Below, in pieces: positions 1 through 6,884 of a stretch of DNA of 24,851 nucleotides. The position numbers and the translations under genes were made by a program. This DNA comes from Candidatus Dormiibacterota bacterium (lineage in GTDB: Bacteria > Chloroflexota > Dormibacteria > UBA8260): the NCBI GenBank assembly GCA_955652455.1, contig CATPBU010000190.1, positions 1 to 24,851 of the forward strand, given 5' to 3'. The notes beneath the pieces are model-generated. The model did not search any database. It saw only the letters and a list, made by a program, of their open reading frames with translations, and was not told the origin of the DNA. The number at the start of each line of letters is the position of its first letter. Position 1 is the stretch's first letter.

Positions 1-34
1 CCGCTCAGCAGCTCAGTGGCGCCGGCTGGCAGAA

Positions 35-1381
35 CTACCGCGCTGCCCCTCGGCCGCTACCGTTGCTTCGTGCCCGCCTGGCTTGGCGGGCCAAGTCCGT
101 CAGCCCCTCCAGGAGCGCGGACGCCTCGGCCGCCTCTCGGCACACCGCCCTCGCCTGCCAGCCGCGCCCCGCGGTGTCCACGTGCACCGTCGCCAGCCGC
201 AGCCAGCGCTGCAGCGGCCCCTGGCGCAGCCGAACGCTCTGCACCTTCTCCAGGGGCACCACCACGACCTCCGGCCGCACCCGGCCGGTGCGAGCGAAGG
301 TATGCCGCCCGCGGTCATGCCAGAACGCCAGCAGGTGGTAGGACAGCGGCGCCCGCAGAATCGCCCGGCGCGGTGGTCGTGATCCCGGAGGAGGCACGGC
401 TGCGGCACCGGGGAGGACGCGCTCCAACAGCCACGCCGCGTGCTCGCGCGATCCCACCGGGAGGAGGGTGCGTGACAGCTGTGCGCTCCCCTCCTCTCGC
501 TGCTGGCTACCCCGCTGCCTGGCGACGTCCACCTCGAGCCGCACCCAGCCGAACCCTCGCCAGAGCAGCGGCTCCACCCACCGCACTGCCTGGATGCGCC
601 CAAACGGGATGGTCTCGGTACGCGTCTGCAGCAAGCCGCGGCTCAATCGCAGCCCGTCGGCCCCCTCGGCAAGCTGGAAGTCGTAGACGGCGTTGAAGCG
701 ACGAAACACCTCCGGCACCACCCCGACCAGCGCCGGGATCGCGATGGTCGCCGTCGCCTCGCCGCGCGGGACCAGCAGCGAGCCGACCACTGCCAGCACA
801 GCGACGGTGATGAGCACGTTGACCGGGGCGGTCAGCAACGTGGCAAAGATGACGCGCAAGTTGTTGATCCGCAACAGCGGCTGCGCCGGCGGTTCGGGAG
901 TCTCCGAGGCGAGGCCGTGGGCGAGGGCGAGCAGCATCGCCCGAACTCGCTGAGCCTCGCCGGCGCCCAGGTAGGCGAGCCGTGTGCGCCCGGTGCCGCG
1001 GCCGGCGACGACGACCCGCACTTCGGCCAGACCAAGGACGCGCGCAAGCACCGGCGAGATGACGTCGACAGCCTGGATTCGCGACAGCGGCACGCGGATC
1101 GACTGCCTGCGGATCAATCCCGTCTCGATACGGAGGTCGCTGCCCTGCACGCGCCAGCGGGTCACCAGCCACGACACGATCCCCGCGACGATCCCCAGGC
1201 CGAGCAGCACCAGGCTCTCCCACGGAAACCCGCGCTTGCGGCCGGTGTCGAACTGAGTGCTGAACAGGACGATGACCGCCAGGGCGCTCCCGGCACGCAC
1301 CACCGGCGACAGCGGGTGCAACCGTGTCCATTCGGTGTCGCGGGACGCCGATGTGCCCGCCGGCGCGGGGGCCAGGGCCAT
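35..1381 (-). CDS. YdbT-like protein with three bacterial PH (bPH2) domains
   Basis: The 448-residue protein belongs to the YdbT-type membrane proteins built from bPH2 (DUF304) domains; the cellular role of the family is not well established. Two hydrophobic segments lie near residues 31-40 and 56-75, followed by a first bPH2 unit (about 78-150, with RIQAVDV). A second pair of hydrophobic segments (about 177-225) precedes a second unit (about 235-320, with RIQAVRWVEP). A third unit covers about 348-430 (KVQSVRLRQGPLQRWL). The R/K-[IV]-Q-[AS]-V core recurs in all three, which shows internal triplication. The frame stays open further upstream, but the ATG at 1381 is chosen because it overlaps the TGA of the upstream PH gene by one base (TGATG), typical of coupled translation. 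Genes of this kind usually sit next to a small YdbS-like partner, as here. Confidence 0.87.
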   Translation of the reverse strand: MALAPAPAGTSASRDTEWTRLHPLSPVVRAGSALAVIVLFSTQFDTGRKRGFPWESLVLLGLGIVAGIVSWLVTRWRVQGSDLRIETGLIRRQSIRVPLSRIQAVDVISPVLARVLGLAEVRVVVAGRGTGRTRLAYLGAGEAQRVRAMLLALAHGLASETPEPPAQPLLRINNLRVIFATLLTAPVNVLITVAVLAVVGSLLVPRGEATATIAIPALVGVVPEVFRRFNAVYDFQLAEGADGLRLSRGLLQTRTETIPFGRIQAVRWVEPLLWRGFGWVRLEVDVARQRGSQQREEGSAQLSRTLLPVGSREHAAWLLERVLPGAAAVPPPGSRPPRRAILRAPLSYHLLAFWHDRGRHTFARTGRVRPEVVVVPLEKVQSVRLRQGPLQRWLRLATVHVDTAGRGWQARAVCREAAEASALLEGLTDLARQARRARSNGSGRGAAR

Positions 1382-1866
1382 CAGAGGCCGGTGGCCTGTG
1401 CCTCCCCGAGAACCGCCAGCCGGTCGCGGAGCCGCTCCGCCTCCTCCTGGGTGAGTCCGGGGATGCGCGCGTCGGTGGTGGCAGCAGCTGTGTGCAACTG
1501 GACAGTGGCGAGCCCGAAGAGGCGGTCGATCGGTCCGGCACTGACGTCGATCAGCTGCATCCGACCGTACGGCACCACCGTGACCTGCCTGAACAGAAGC
1601 CCGCGGCGCACGATCAGGTCGTCCTCGCGCTCCAGGTAGCCCCACGAGCGGTAGCGGCCACGCAACACCGTCCACTCGATCACGACGATGACCGCCACCG
1701 CTGCCGACGCAGGCATCCCGGCACTCGCGTGACCGAAGAGCCACGCCGGTACCAGGGTCGCGACAGCCAGAGGCACAGCGGTGATGGCCAGCGACACTTG
1801 GCGCGCCGTCCACATCCGCGGTGAAGGCCGATGGAATTCAGTCTGGTCGAGAATTGTCGCGGTCAC
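1381..1866 (-). CDS. YdbS-like bacterial PH-domain membrane protein
   Basis: This small partner of the downstream YdbT-like protein has two membrane segments (about residues 22-46 and 51-67) and one bPH2 domain (about 83-155, with VTVVPYGRMQLIDVSAGPIDRLFGLATV). The gene pair is a common two-gene unit in Gram-positive and actinobacterial genomes. I chose the GTG at 1866, giving 161 residues. The frame stays open to 1986, but that longer version would run close to the tRNA gene and its promoter, and its added residues look unlike protein. No strong ribosome binding site decides the start, so it is uncertain; an ATG within the sequence at PRMW would be shorter still. The stop overlaps the next gene's start. 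Confidence 0.8.
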   Translation of the reverse strand: MTATILDQTEFHRPSPRMWTARQVSLAITAVPLAVATLVPAWLFGHASAGMPASAAVAVIVVIEWTVLRGRYRSWGYLEREDDLIVRRGLLFRQVTVVPYGRMQLIDVSAGPIDRLFGLATVQLHTAAATTDARIPGLTQEEAERLRDRLAVLGEAQATGL

Positions 1867-1959
1867 GGACGACAGTCTCGCACCACCAGCTCCATACGCT
1901 CGGCTCGGTGGCGCGTCCAATCCCAAACGGCCCACCGCCGAACGGCTTGCGTCCATGAA

Positions 1960-1986
1960 TTGCCCGGTCGGCGGCCACGCTACCAT
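1960..1986 (+). promoter_or_regulatory. Candidate promoter of tRNA-Gln
   Basis: TTGCCC (1960-1965) and TACCAT (1981-1986) are separated by 15 nt. The -10 box ends 11 nt before the mature tRNA 5' end, a plausible distance for a short tRNA leader. The spacer is shorter than the usual 17 nt. Found by eye. Confidence 0.35.
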
Positions 1987-1997
1987 CGGGCGATCGC

Positions 1998-2072
1998 TGG
2001 GGAGTCGCCAAGTGGTAAGGCACCGGACTTTGGATCCGGCATTCGAAGGTTCGAATCCTTCCTCCCCAGCCA
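1998..2072 (+). tRNA. tRNA-Gln, anticodon TTG
   Basis: The 75-nt gene folds as a full cloverleaf. The acceptor stem TGGGGAG (1998-2004) pairs with CTCCCCA (2062-2068), followed by discriminator G and an encoded CCA (2070-2072). The anticodon stem is CCGGA/TCCGG with loop CTTTGGA, so the anticodon is TTG, reading CAA (Gln). The T arm carries GGTTCGAATCC. The U1-A72 pair is typical of bacterial tRNA-Gln. Confidence 0.97.
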
Positions 2073-2101
2073 GGCGCAGTCACATGCCTGCACCATCGTT
2101 A

Positions 2102-2114
2102 CGCACCCTGTGCG
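2102..2114 (+). terminator. Small hairpin 30 nt after tRNA-Gln
   Basis: CGCAC and GTGCG form a perfect 5-bp stem around a CCT loop. Position after the tRNA suits a transcript end, but there is no T-run, so it is only a weak candidate. Confidence 0.25.
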
Positions 2115-2324
2115 CCGATCAACTCCGACGGTAGCCAAGTATCGCGATCGGAGTGAAACCAACACAATCATCGCGGCCCATATCAGAGCGTGCGACACAG
2201 AATGCCGCGTCGTGGCCGCGAACGGCGCGGCCCGCATCTCCGATCGTCAGCGAGCGAACGCGTCCACCAACGGAGTGATTGGCTGGCTCTCGGCGAAGAC
2301 TCGCGACCAGCTTGAGCATGCTTG

Positions 2325-2345
2325 CGAGCGGCACATGCGCGCTCG
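2325..2345 (-). terminator. Inverted repeat downstream of pirin
   Basis: CGAGCG and CGCTCG pair, with an inner GCA/TGC pairing and one unpaired base. It begins 76 nt after the pirin stop. It has no T-run; actinobacterial terminators often lack one, so it is a possible but unproven terminator. Confidence 0.3.
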
Positions 2346-2420
2346 AAAGGAACGTGAAGGGGAAGACCCCGAACTTGCCCAGCACTTCCTGCCCACTGGG
2401 GTAGCCGGGATAAGCTCGCC

Positions 2421-3383
2421 TCAGCGCACGATGTGGGCCGCAGGCACCGCGCCCATGCGCCCGGCGCGGAAGTCGTCGAACGCCTGGCGCAGTTCGTCCT
2501 GGGTGTTCATCACGAATGGGCCATACCACGCCACCTCCTCGCGGATCGGGCGGCCGCCGAGCACAAGCACATCCAGCGCGAGATGCCGGCTCTCCTGGTC
2601 GTTGGCGGCGGCGAAGGTAATCACGTCGCCCTCGCCGAGGACGGCCAGCTGGCCGCTGGAGATTGGGCGGGACTCGGCGCCAACGCTACCGTTTCCCGAA
2701 AGCACGTACACCAGCGAGTTGAAGTCGCGCGTCCAGGGCAACACCACGCGGGCGCCGGGGCTGACCGTGACGTGCGTCATGGCCATCGGCGTGTGCGTGC
2801 TGCCCGGACCGGTTGCACCGGCGACGTCACCGGCGATGACGCGGAGCAATGCCCCTCCATCGGCCGATGCGACCAGGCCGACGTGGCCAGCGCGGATGTC
2901 CTGGTAGCGCGGCTCGGTCCACTTCAGCGACGACGGCAGGTTGACCCAAAGCTGGATGCCGTGGAACAGGCCGCCGGATGCGACCAGCTCGGACGGCGGC
3001 GTCTCGATGTGGAGGATGCCGGCGCCGGCCGTCATCCACTGGGTGTCGCCGTTGGTGATCAGTCCGCCGCCGCCGTTGGAATCCTGGTGGGCGAAGGTGC
3101 CGTCGATCATGTAGGTGACCGTCTCGAAACCGCGGTGCGGATGCCACGGGGTGCCCTTGGGCTCGCCCGGCGCGTACTCCACCTCGCCCATCTGATCCAT
3201 GTGCACAAAGGGGTCGAGCAGGCGCGGGTCGACACCTGCGAACGCGCGATGCACCGGGAAGCCCTCGCCCTCGAAGCCACGCGGTGCGGTGGTGACCGTC
3301 AACACCGGTCGCTGGACAGCGTCCGCCGGCGGCGCGGCGATCCTCGGAAGGCTGGTGATGTCGTCGACGGCGAGCGCTGGCAT
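2421..3383 (-). CDS. Pirin family protein
   Basis: The 320-residue bicupin of the pirin family is an iron-binding cytoplasmic protein; some members show quercetin 2,3-dioxygenase activity, others act as redox-sensitive regulators. The N-terminal cupin has the metal-site motif HPHRGFETV (H81, H83) and the second pair in HIETPP (H125, E127), matching the His-His-His-Glu set of known pirins. Conserved DPF, MDQMGEVEYAPGEPKGTPW and FHGIQLWVNLP segments are present. The ATG at 3383 (MPALAVDD) is preferred over a TTG at 3416 because other actinobacterial pirins begin in this way. The gene is divergent from the VOC gene at 3511, with 127 bp between them. Substrate is unknown. Confidence 0.93.
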   Translation of the reverse strand: MPALAVDDITSLPRIAAPPADAVQRPVLTVTTAPRGFEGEGFPVHRAFAGVDPRLLDPFVHMDQMGEVEYAPGEPKGTPWHPHRGFETVTYMIDGTFAHQDSNGGGGLITNGDTQWMTAGAGILHIETPPSELVASGGLFHGIQLWVNLPSSLKWTEPRYQDIRAGHVGLVASADGGALLRVIAGDVAGATGPGSTHTPMAMTHVTVSPGARVVLPWTRDFNSLVYVLSGNGSVGAESRPISSGQLAVLGEGDVITFAAANDQESRHLALDVLVLGGRPIREEVAWYGPFVMNTQDELRQAFDDFRAGRMGAVPAAHIVR

Positions 3384-3498
3384 GCCGGTGTCCCCAGGTG
3401 GTTGTGCAGCCGCCAAGAATGCAGGGCCGCGTGCACACAGTGTGCGCTACCGGGTCGGCCGCCAAACCTGGGACGCGCCGCCGGCCGGCGGCGCCGGG

Positions 3499-3504
3499 TA
3501 CGCT
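3499..3504 (+). promoter_or_regulatory. -10 box for a leaderless VOC gene
   Basis: TACGCT (TANNNT) within GGGTACGCT ends 6 nt before the ATG at 3511, so transcription would start at or next to the start codon. There is no Shine-Dalgarno before this ATG, which fits a leaderless mRNA. Confidence 0.45.
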
Positions 3505-3510
3505 GCCGTC

Positions 3511-3963
3511 ATGCAGGTCAAAGAGCTCGGTCACGCAGTCCTCTATGTCCACGATATCCAGCGCTCGTCGGCGTTCTACCGCGACGTCCTCGGCTGGACC
3601 CAGATCTCCGCCCCGGATCCGCGCTTCCCGGCGGCGGCCTTCTCGAGCGGGCGCACCCATCATGAGCTGCTGCTCATCGAGGTCGGTCCGGACGCCGACG
3701 AAGTGCCCCAGGGCCGCCATGTCGGTCTCTACCACCTCGGGATCAAGATCGGCGACAGCGACGACGAGCTCCGCGAGGCGGTGGCGGCCTGCCGCGCCGC
3801 AGGGGTGCGGATCATCGGGCTCAGTGACCACACCGTCAGCCACAGCCTCTATGTACTCGACCCCGACGGCAACGAGCTCGAGCTGTACATCGATGTTCCT
3901 GGCGTCGACTGGAAGAGCAACCCAGCCGCGGTCATGGCTCCCACGCGCCCGCTCGCGCTCTAG
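3511..3963 (+). CDS. VOC superfamily protein, extradiol dioxygenase-like
   Basis: The 150-residue protein has the two beta-alpha-beta-beta-beta units of the vicinal oxygen chelate fold. H8 (in ELGHAVLYV), H75 (in HLGIKI) and E124 (in NELELYID) are placed as the metal triad. The C-terminal part, from H107 through LYVLDPDGNELE, fits the extradiol ring-cleavage dioxygenase signature, so a catechol-2,3-dioxygenase-like role is more likely than glyoxalase I, although the substrate cannot be told. The ATG at 3511 gives a start right at the fold (MQVKELGHAV); longer versions would run into the pirin promoter region. It is followed after 2 nt by a flavoprotein oxidoreductase gene, so the two are probably co-transcribed. 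Confidence 0.88.
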   Translation: MQVKELGHAVLYVHDIQRSSAFYRDVLGWTQISAPDPRFPAAAFSSGRTHHELLLIEVGPDADEVPQGRHVGLYHLGIKIGDSDDELREAVAACRAAGVRIIGLSDHTVSHSLYVLDPDGNELELYIDVPGVDWKSNPAAVMAPTRPLAL

Positions 3964-3965
3964 GC

Positions 3966-5330
3966 ATGGCCGACGAGTTCGACGTCATCTGCGTCGGTGG
4001 CGGAACCGTCTCCGAGGGCGTCGCCTCGCAGCTCGAGGGCACCGGCATCAGCTTCGCCGTCGTCGAGCGCGAGAAGGTCGGCGGTGAATGCCCGTACTGG
4101 GGCTGCATCCCCAGCAAGACCCTACTTCGTTCGGCGACGGTCCTCGCCGAGGCGGGACGCGCTCGTACGCTGGCCGCGTCGCGCGTCGACGTGGAGGTGG
4201 ACTTCGACAAGATCGCCGAGCGCGCCAACTTCATGGCGCGGTACGTCGACGACACGAAGGCGACCGAATCGCTGCGCAAACAGGGCGCCACCGTCATCCG
4301 CGGCGAGGGACACCTGGTCGGACCGAGGACGGTGACCGTCGGCGATCGCGAGCTCACCGCGCGGCGGGGCATCGTCATCGGCACCGGCACCTCGCCGGCG
4401 ATCCCGCCGATCCCCGGCCTGGATACCGTGCCCTACTGGACCAACCGAGAGGCCACGCTGACTCGCGCGCTGCCCAGCTCTTTGCTCGTCCTCGGTAGCG
4501 GGCCGATCGGCGCAGAGCTGGCCCAGGCCTTCGCGCAATTCGGCAGCAGGGTGCGAGTCATCGAGGCGCTCGACCGGGTCATCCCCGGGGAGGAGCCGGA
4601 GGCCAGCATCGAGCTCGCCAAGGCATTCGAGTCCCACGGCATCGCAGTCAGCACCGCGACCAAAGCGGTGGCAGCGGAGACCAACGGTGAAGAGGTGACG
4701 CTGCGGGTTGAGTCGGGCGACTCCTTCACCGCCGAGAGGCTCCTCATCGCGATCGGCCGACGGCCCAAGCTGTTCGGCTTCGACCTCGCGGCAGCCGGCA
4801 TCAGCACCACCGAGCGTGGCTGGATCAAGGTCGACGACGCCACACTCCTGGCTGCGCCCGGCATCTGGGCCGGTGGCGACATCACGGGCATCGGGGCGTT
4901 CACCCACCTCAGCTGGTACCACGGCCGCGTCATCGGGGCGCAACTGCGCGGCGACAACGCGGTGGCCGACCACCGCGCCATCCCGCGCGTGACTTTCACC
5001 GACCCCGAGATCGCGTCGGTCGGGCTCAGCGAGGCGCGGGCCCGCGAGCAGCTCGCCAACGCGAACACCGTCTGCGCGGACTCCGGCAACGGCACCCGCG
5101 GCTACATCAACGGGCCGCCTGGCGGTGTCATCAAGCTGGTCGCCGACATGGAGCGACGGGTCTTGGTGGGCGCCCTGGTGGTCGGGCCGCGCGCCGGCGA
5201 GATGATCGCCGAGCTGACGCTCGCGATCAGAGCCGAGGTACCGCTGCCGGTCCTGGTCGACACCCTCCACGCGTTCCCCACTTTCTCGCGCGACCTCGAC
5301 GGGCTTTTCCCCAAGCTGCTGGGCGCGTAG
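3966..5330 (+). CDS. Dihydrolipoamide dehydrogenase-like FAD/NAD(P) oxidoreductase
   Basis: The 454-residue protein is a class I pyridine nucleotide-disulfide oxidoreductase. It has an N-terminal FAD site (CVGGGTVSEG, with Ser where the third Gly of GxGxxG is usual), the redox-active disulfide GGECPYWGCIPSK (C42, C47), an NAD(P) site (LGSGPIGAELA), a second FAD contact (GIWAGGDITG) and a C-terminal dimerisation domain. Family enzymes use a C-terminal His-Glu pair in HPTxxxE; here the region reads HAFPTFSRDLD, so Phe437 replaces the His and Arg442 the Glu. It is therefore unlikely to be an ordinary lipoamide dehydrogenase; a quinone or metal reductase role as in LpdA/RclA-like proteins is possible. 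No 2-oxo-acid dehydrogenase genes are nearby. It starts 2 nt after the VOC stop. Confidence 0.88.
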   Translation: MADEFDVICVGGGTVSEGVASQLEGTGISFAVVEREKVGGECPYWGCIPSKTLLRSATVLAEAGRARTLAASRVDVEVDFDKIAERANFMARYVDDTKATESLRKQGATVIRGEGHLVGPRTVTVGDRELTARRGIVIGTGTSPAIPPIPGLDTVPYWTNREATLTRALPSSLLVLGSGPIGAELAQAFAQFGSRVRVIEALDRVIPGEEPEASIELAKAFESHGIAVSTATKAVAAETNGEEVTLRVESGDSFTAERLLIAIGRRPKLFGFDLAAAGISTTERGWIKVDDATLLAAPGIWAGGDITGIGAFTHLSWYHGRVIGAQLRGDNAVADHRAIPRVTFTDPEIASVGLSEARAREQLANANTVCADSGNGTRGYINGPPGGVIKLVADMERRVLVGALVVGPRAGEMIAELTLAIRAEVPLPVLVDTLHAFPTFSRDLDGLFPKLLGA

Positions 5331-5340
5331 GCCGACCGCG

Positions 5341-5940
5341 GTGGACGCGCAGGCGGCGTTGCAGCTCACCGACTGGCGCCGCCGGGTGGGCGAGCTCTAC
5401 GCGCGCGTCCGCAGCATGGGCGCGAGCGTCGATGGGTGGAACGCCTGGCGTGTGGGCAAGCAGCGCCTCTACCGCGAGCATCCGCAGTCGCCGGTGCCGG
5501 AGTCTCGCCGCGCCGGCCACCTTTTCGCCTGCTTCGAGCACGACCCGTCGATGCGCGTCGCCGCAACCCTGGTCCCTTCGCCACCGCACCACCAGGATGG
5601 TGACGGCGAGGTGCCGGGCCACACTCACCTCGGCACACTGCATTTCACGCTGCAGGGCGTCGCCTGCGATCTCGGCGCGTACTGGCTCGATGGCTACGCG
5701 GGCGGACTGTTCGTGCCGTTTGCCGACGCCAGTTCCGGTTTGGAGACATACGGTGGCGGGCGCTACGTGCTCGACACCGCCAAGGGTGCCGACCTCGGCA
5801 CCGAGGGCGACCGCGTCGTCCTCGACTTCAACTTCGCGTACGCCCCGTCGTGCGCCCATGACCCGCGCTGGCGATGCCCGCTGGCGCTCCCCGCCAACCG
5901 CTTGACCATTTCTGTCCGCGCCGGCGAGACCAGCGCCTAG
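5341..5940 (+). CDS. DUF1684 domain-containing protein
   Basis: The 199-residue soluble protein of the DUF1684 family has no established function. Family hallmarks are visible in the C-terminal half: ETYGGGRYVLD, a VVLDFNFAYAPSCAHDP segment, the CPLALPANRL segment and a final VRAGE. The two Cys in the PSC...RCP region may bind a metal, but this is inference. The N-terminus begins with a helical segment (LTDWRRRVGELYARV), as in relatives. The GTG at 5341 lies 10 nt after the oxidoreductase stop; there is no clear Shine-Dalgarno. It is probably the last gene of the VOC-oxidoreductase unit. Its stop shares CTAG with the stop of the convergent ROK kinase gene. Confidence 0.85.
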   Translation: MDAQAALQLTDWRRRVGELYARVRSMGASVDGWNAWRVGKQRLYREHPQSPVPESRRAGHLFACFEHDPSMRVAATLVPSPPHHQDGDGEVPGHTHLGTLHFTLQGVACDLGAYWLDGYAGGLFVPFADASSGLETYGGGRYVLDTAKGADLGTEGDRVVLDFNFAYAPSCAHDPRWRCPLALPANRLTISVRAGETSA

Positions 5941-6884
5941 TCGGGGGGCCCGAAGCTCTTCACTGCCCACGCGACAGCGCCAACCAGACCGGCATCGGTG
6001 CCGAGTTCCGCCTTGACGATGCGGCAGTGCTCAGCAGGGGCGGCGAATGCAATCTCCCCCACCGCGGCGCGCAGCGGCGTGAACAGAAGGTCGCCGGCAT
6101 TGATGAGTCCGCCGCCGATGGCGATGGCCTCGGGTGAGAGAAGGTTGATGAGCCCGCCCACCGCGCGACCAAGGTTGCGCGCCGCAAAGGTGAAAACGCG
6201 CAACGCCACTTCGTCGCCGGCGTGGGCCGCGTCCTGCACCGTCCTGGCGTCGATCTGGTGCAGCGGCAACCGCGCCAGTGACGTCGTCTCTCCCGCGGCG
6301 ACTGCGCGCTGGGCCGCCTGGGCGATGGCTCTGCCACTGGCGGTGCCCTCGAGGCAACCCTCATGCCCCTCGCCGCACGCCGGGTATCCGGGGCAGAGCG
6401 GCGTGTGGCCGATCTCCCCCGCCGTGCCCGACGTTCCCGCGTACAGCTCACCATTGAGGATGAGCGCCCCACCGACCCCGGTGCTCGCCGTGATGAAGAC
6501 GAAGTCAGTGGTGCCCCGGCCCGCCCCGGCGACCCACTCCGCGTAGCCAGCAAGGTTGGCGTCGTTGTGGATGGCGACGTCACAGTGCAGACGTGCGCGC
6601 AGGGCCGACTCGGCGTCGAAGTTGTCCCAGCCCATCAGTTGTGGCGCTGCGTAGACGATGCCGCGCCGCGGGTCGAGCGGCCCGGGGATGCCGATGGCGA
6701 GGCCGTCGACCCGCTGCCCCCCGGTGGCCACCTCGACGCACTGCGCGATCGCCTCGATGACGGCGTCGGGGCCCTCAGGCCCGGGAGTTGCCGCATGGGT
6801 AGGCAGAGCGTGGGTCCGCGCCCCTGTCGCCACTGCCGCGCGGATGTTGGTGCCACCGAGGTCGACGCCGACCAGGGTGCTCAC
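5937..6884 (-). CDS. ROK family sugar kinase, probable glucokinase
   Basis: The 315-residue cytoplasmic kinase phosphorylates a sugar with ATP; the neighbouring zwf makes glucose the most likely substrate. The phosphate-binding motif VGVDLGGTNIRAA is at residues 5-18, the catalytic Asp is in HNDANLAG (D108), and the ROK signature region follows (GVGGALILNGELYAG, then GEIGH). The zinc cluster has H160, C170 and C177, but the middle Cys of the usual CxCGxxGC is Glu172 here, with an extra Cys at 164. The GTG start overlaps the zwf stop by 4 nt (GTGA), so translation is probably coupled. A fructokinase or N-acetylglucosamine kinase cannot be excluded. Confidence 0.9.
   Translation of the reverse strand: MSTLVGVDLGGTNIRAAVATGARTHALPTHAATPGPEGPDAVIEAIAQCVEVATGGQRVDGLAIGIPGPLDPRRGIVYAAPQLMGWDNFDAESALRARLHCDVAIHNDANLAGYAEWVAGAGRGTTDFVFITASTGVGGALILNGELYAGTSGTAGEIGHTPLCPGYPACGEGHEGCLEGTASGRAIAQAAQRAVAAGETTSLARLPLHQIDARTVQDAAHAGDEVALRVFTFAARNLGRAVGGLINLLSPEAIAIGGGLINAGDLLFTPLRAAVGEIAFAAPAEHCRIVKAELGTDAGLVGAVAWAVKSFGPPD

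Larger units (their letters stand above)
2073..2420. other. Intergenic stretch after tRNA-Gln with no gene seen
   Basis: I see no convincing gene in these 348 bases. Open frames that cross it are parts of shadow frames and have no recognisable motif or start signal. It is visibly less GC-rich than the flanking genes. It contains two small inverted repeats, listed separately as possible transcript ends of the tRNA and of pirin. No integrase, direct repeat of the tRNA 3' end, or other trace of an integrated element is visible. Confidence 0.6.

Noticed and set aside
1..34. Possible gene end at the left window edge
   Set aside because: Only 34 bases are visible; stop-like triplets occur but no gene can be supported.
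1998..2420. tRNA-Gln as attachment site of an integrated element
   Set aside because: No integrase, no direct repeat of the tRNA 3' end and no foreign genes follow.
1831..2907. A 358-codon plus-strand frame that crosses the tRNA-Gln gene
   Set aside because: It runs through a tRNA and opposite pirin; the composition is not protein-like.
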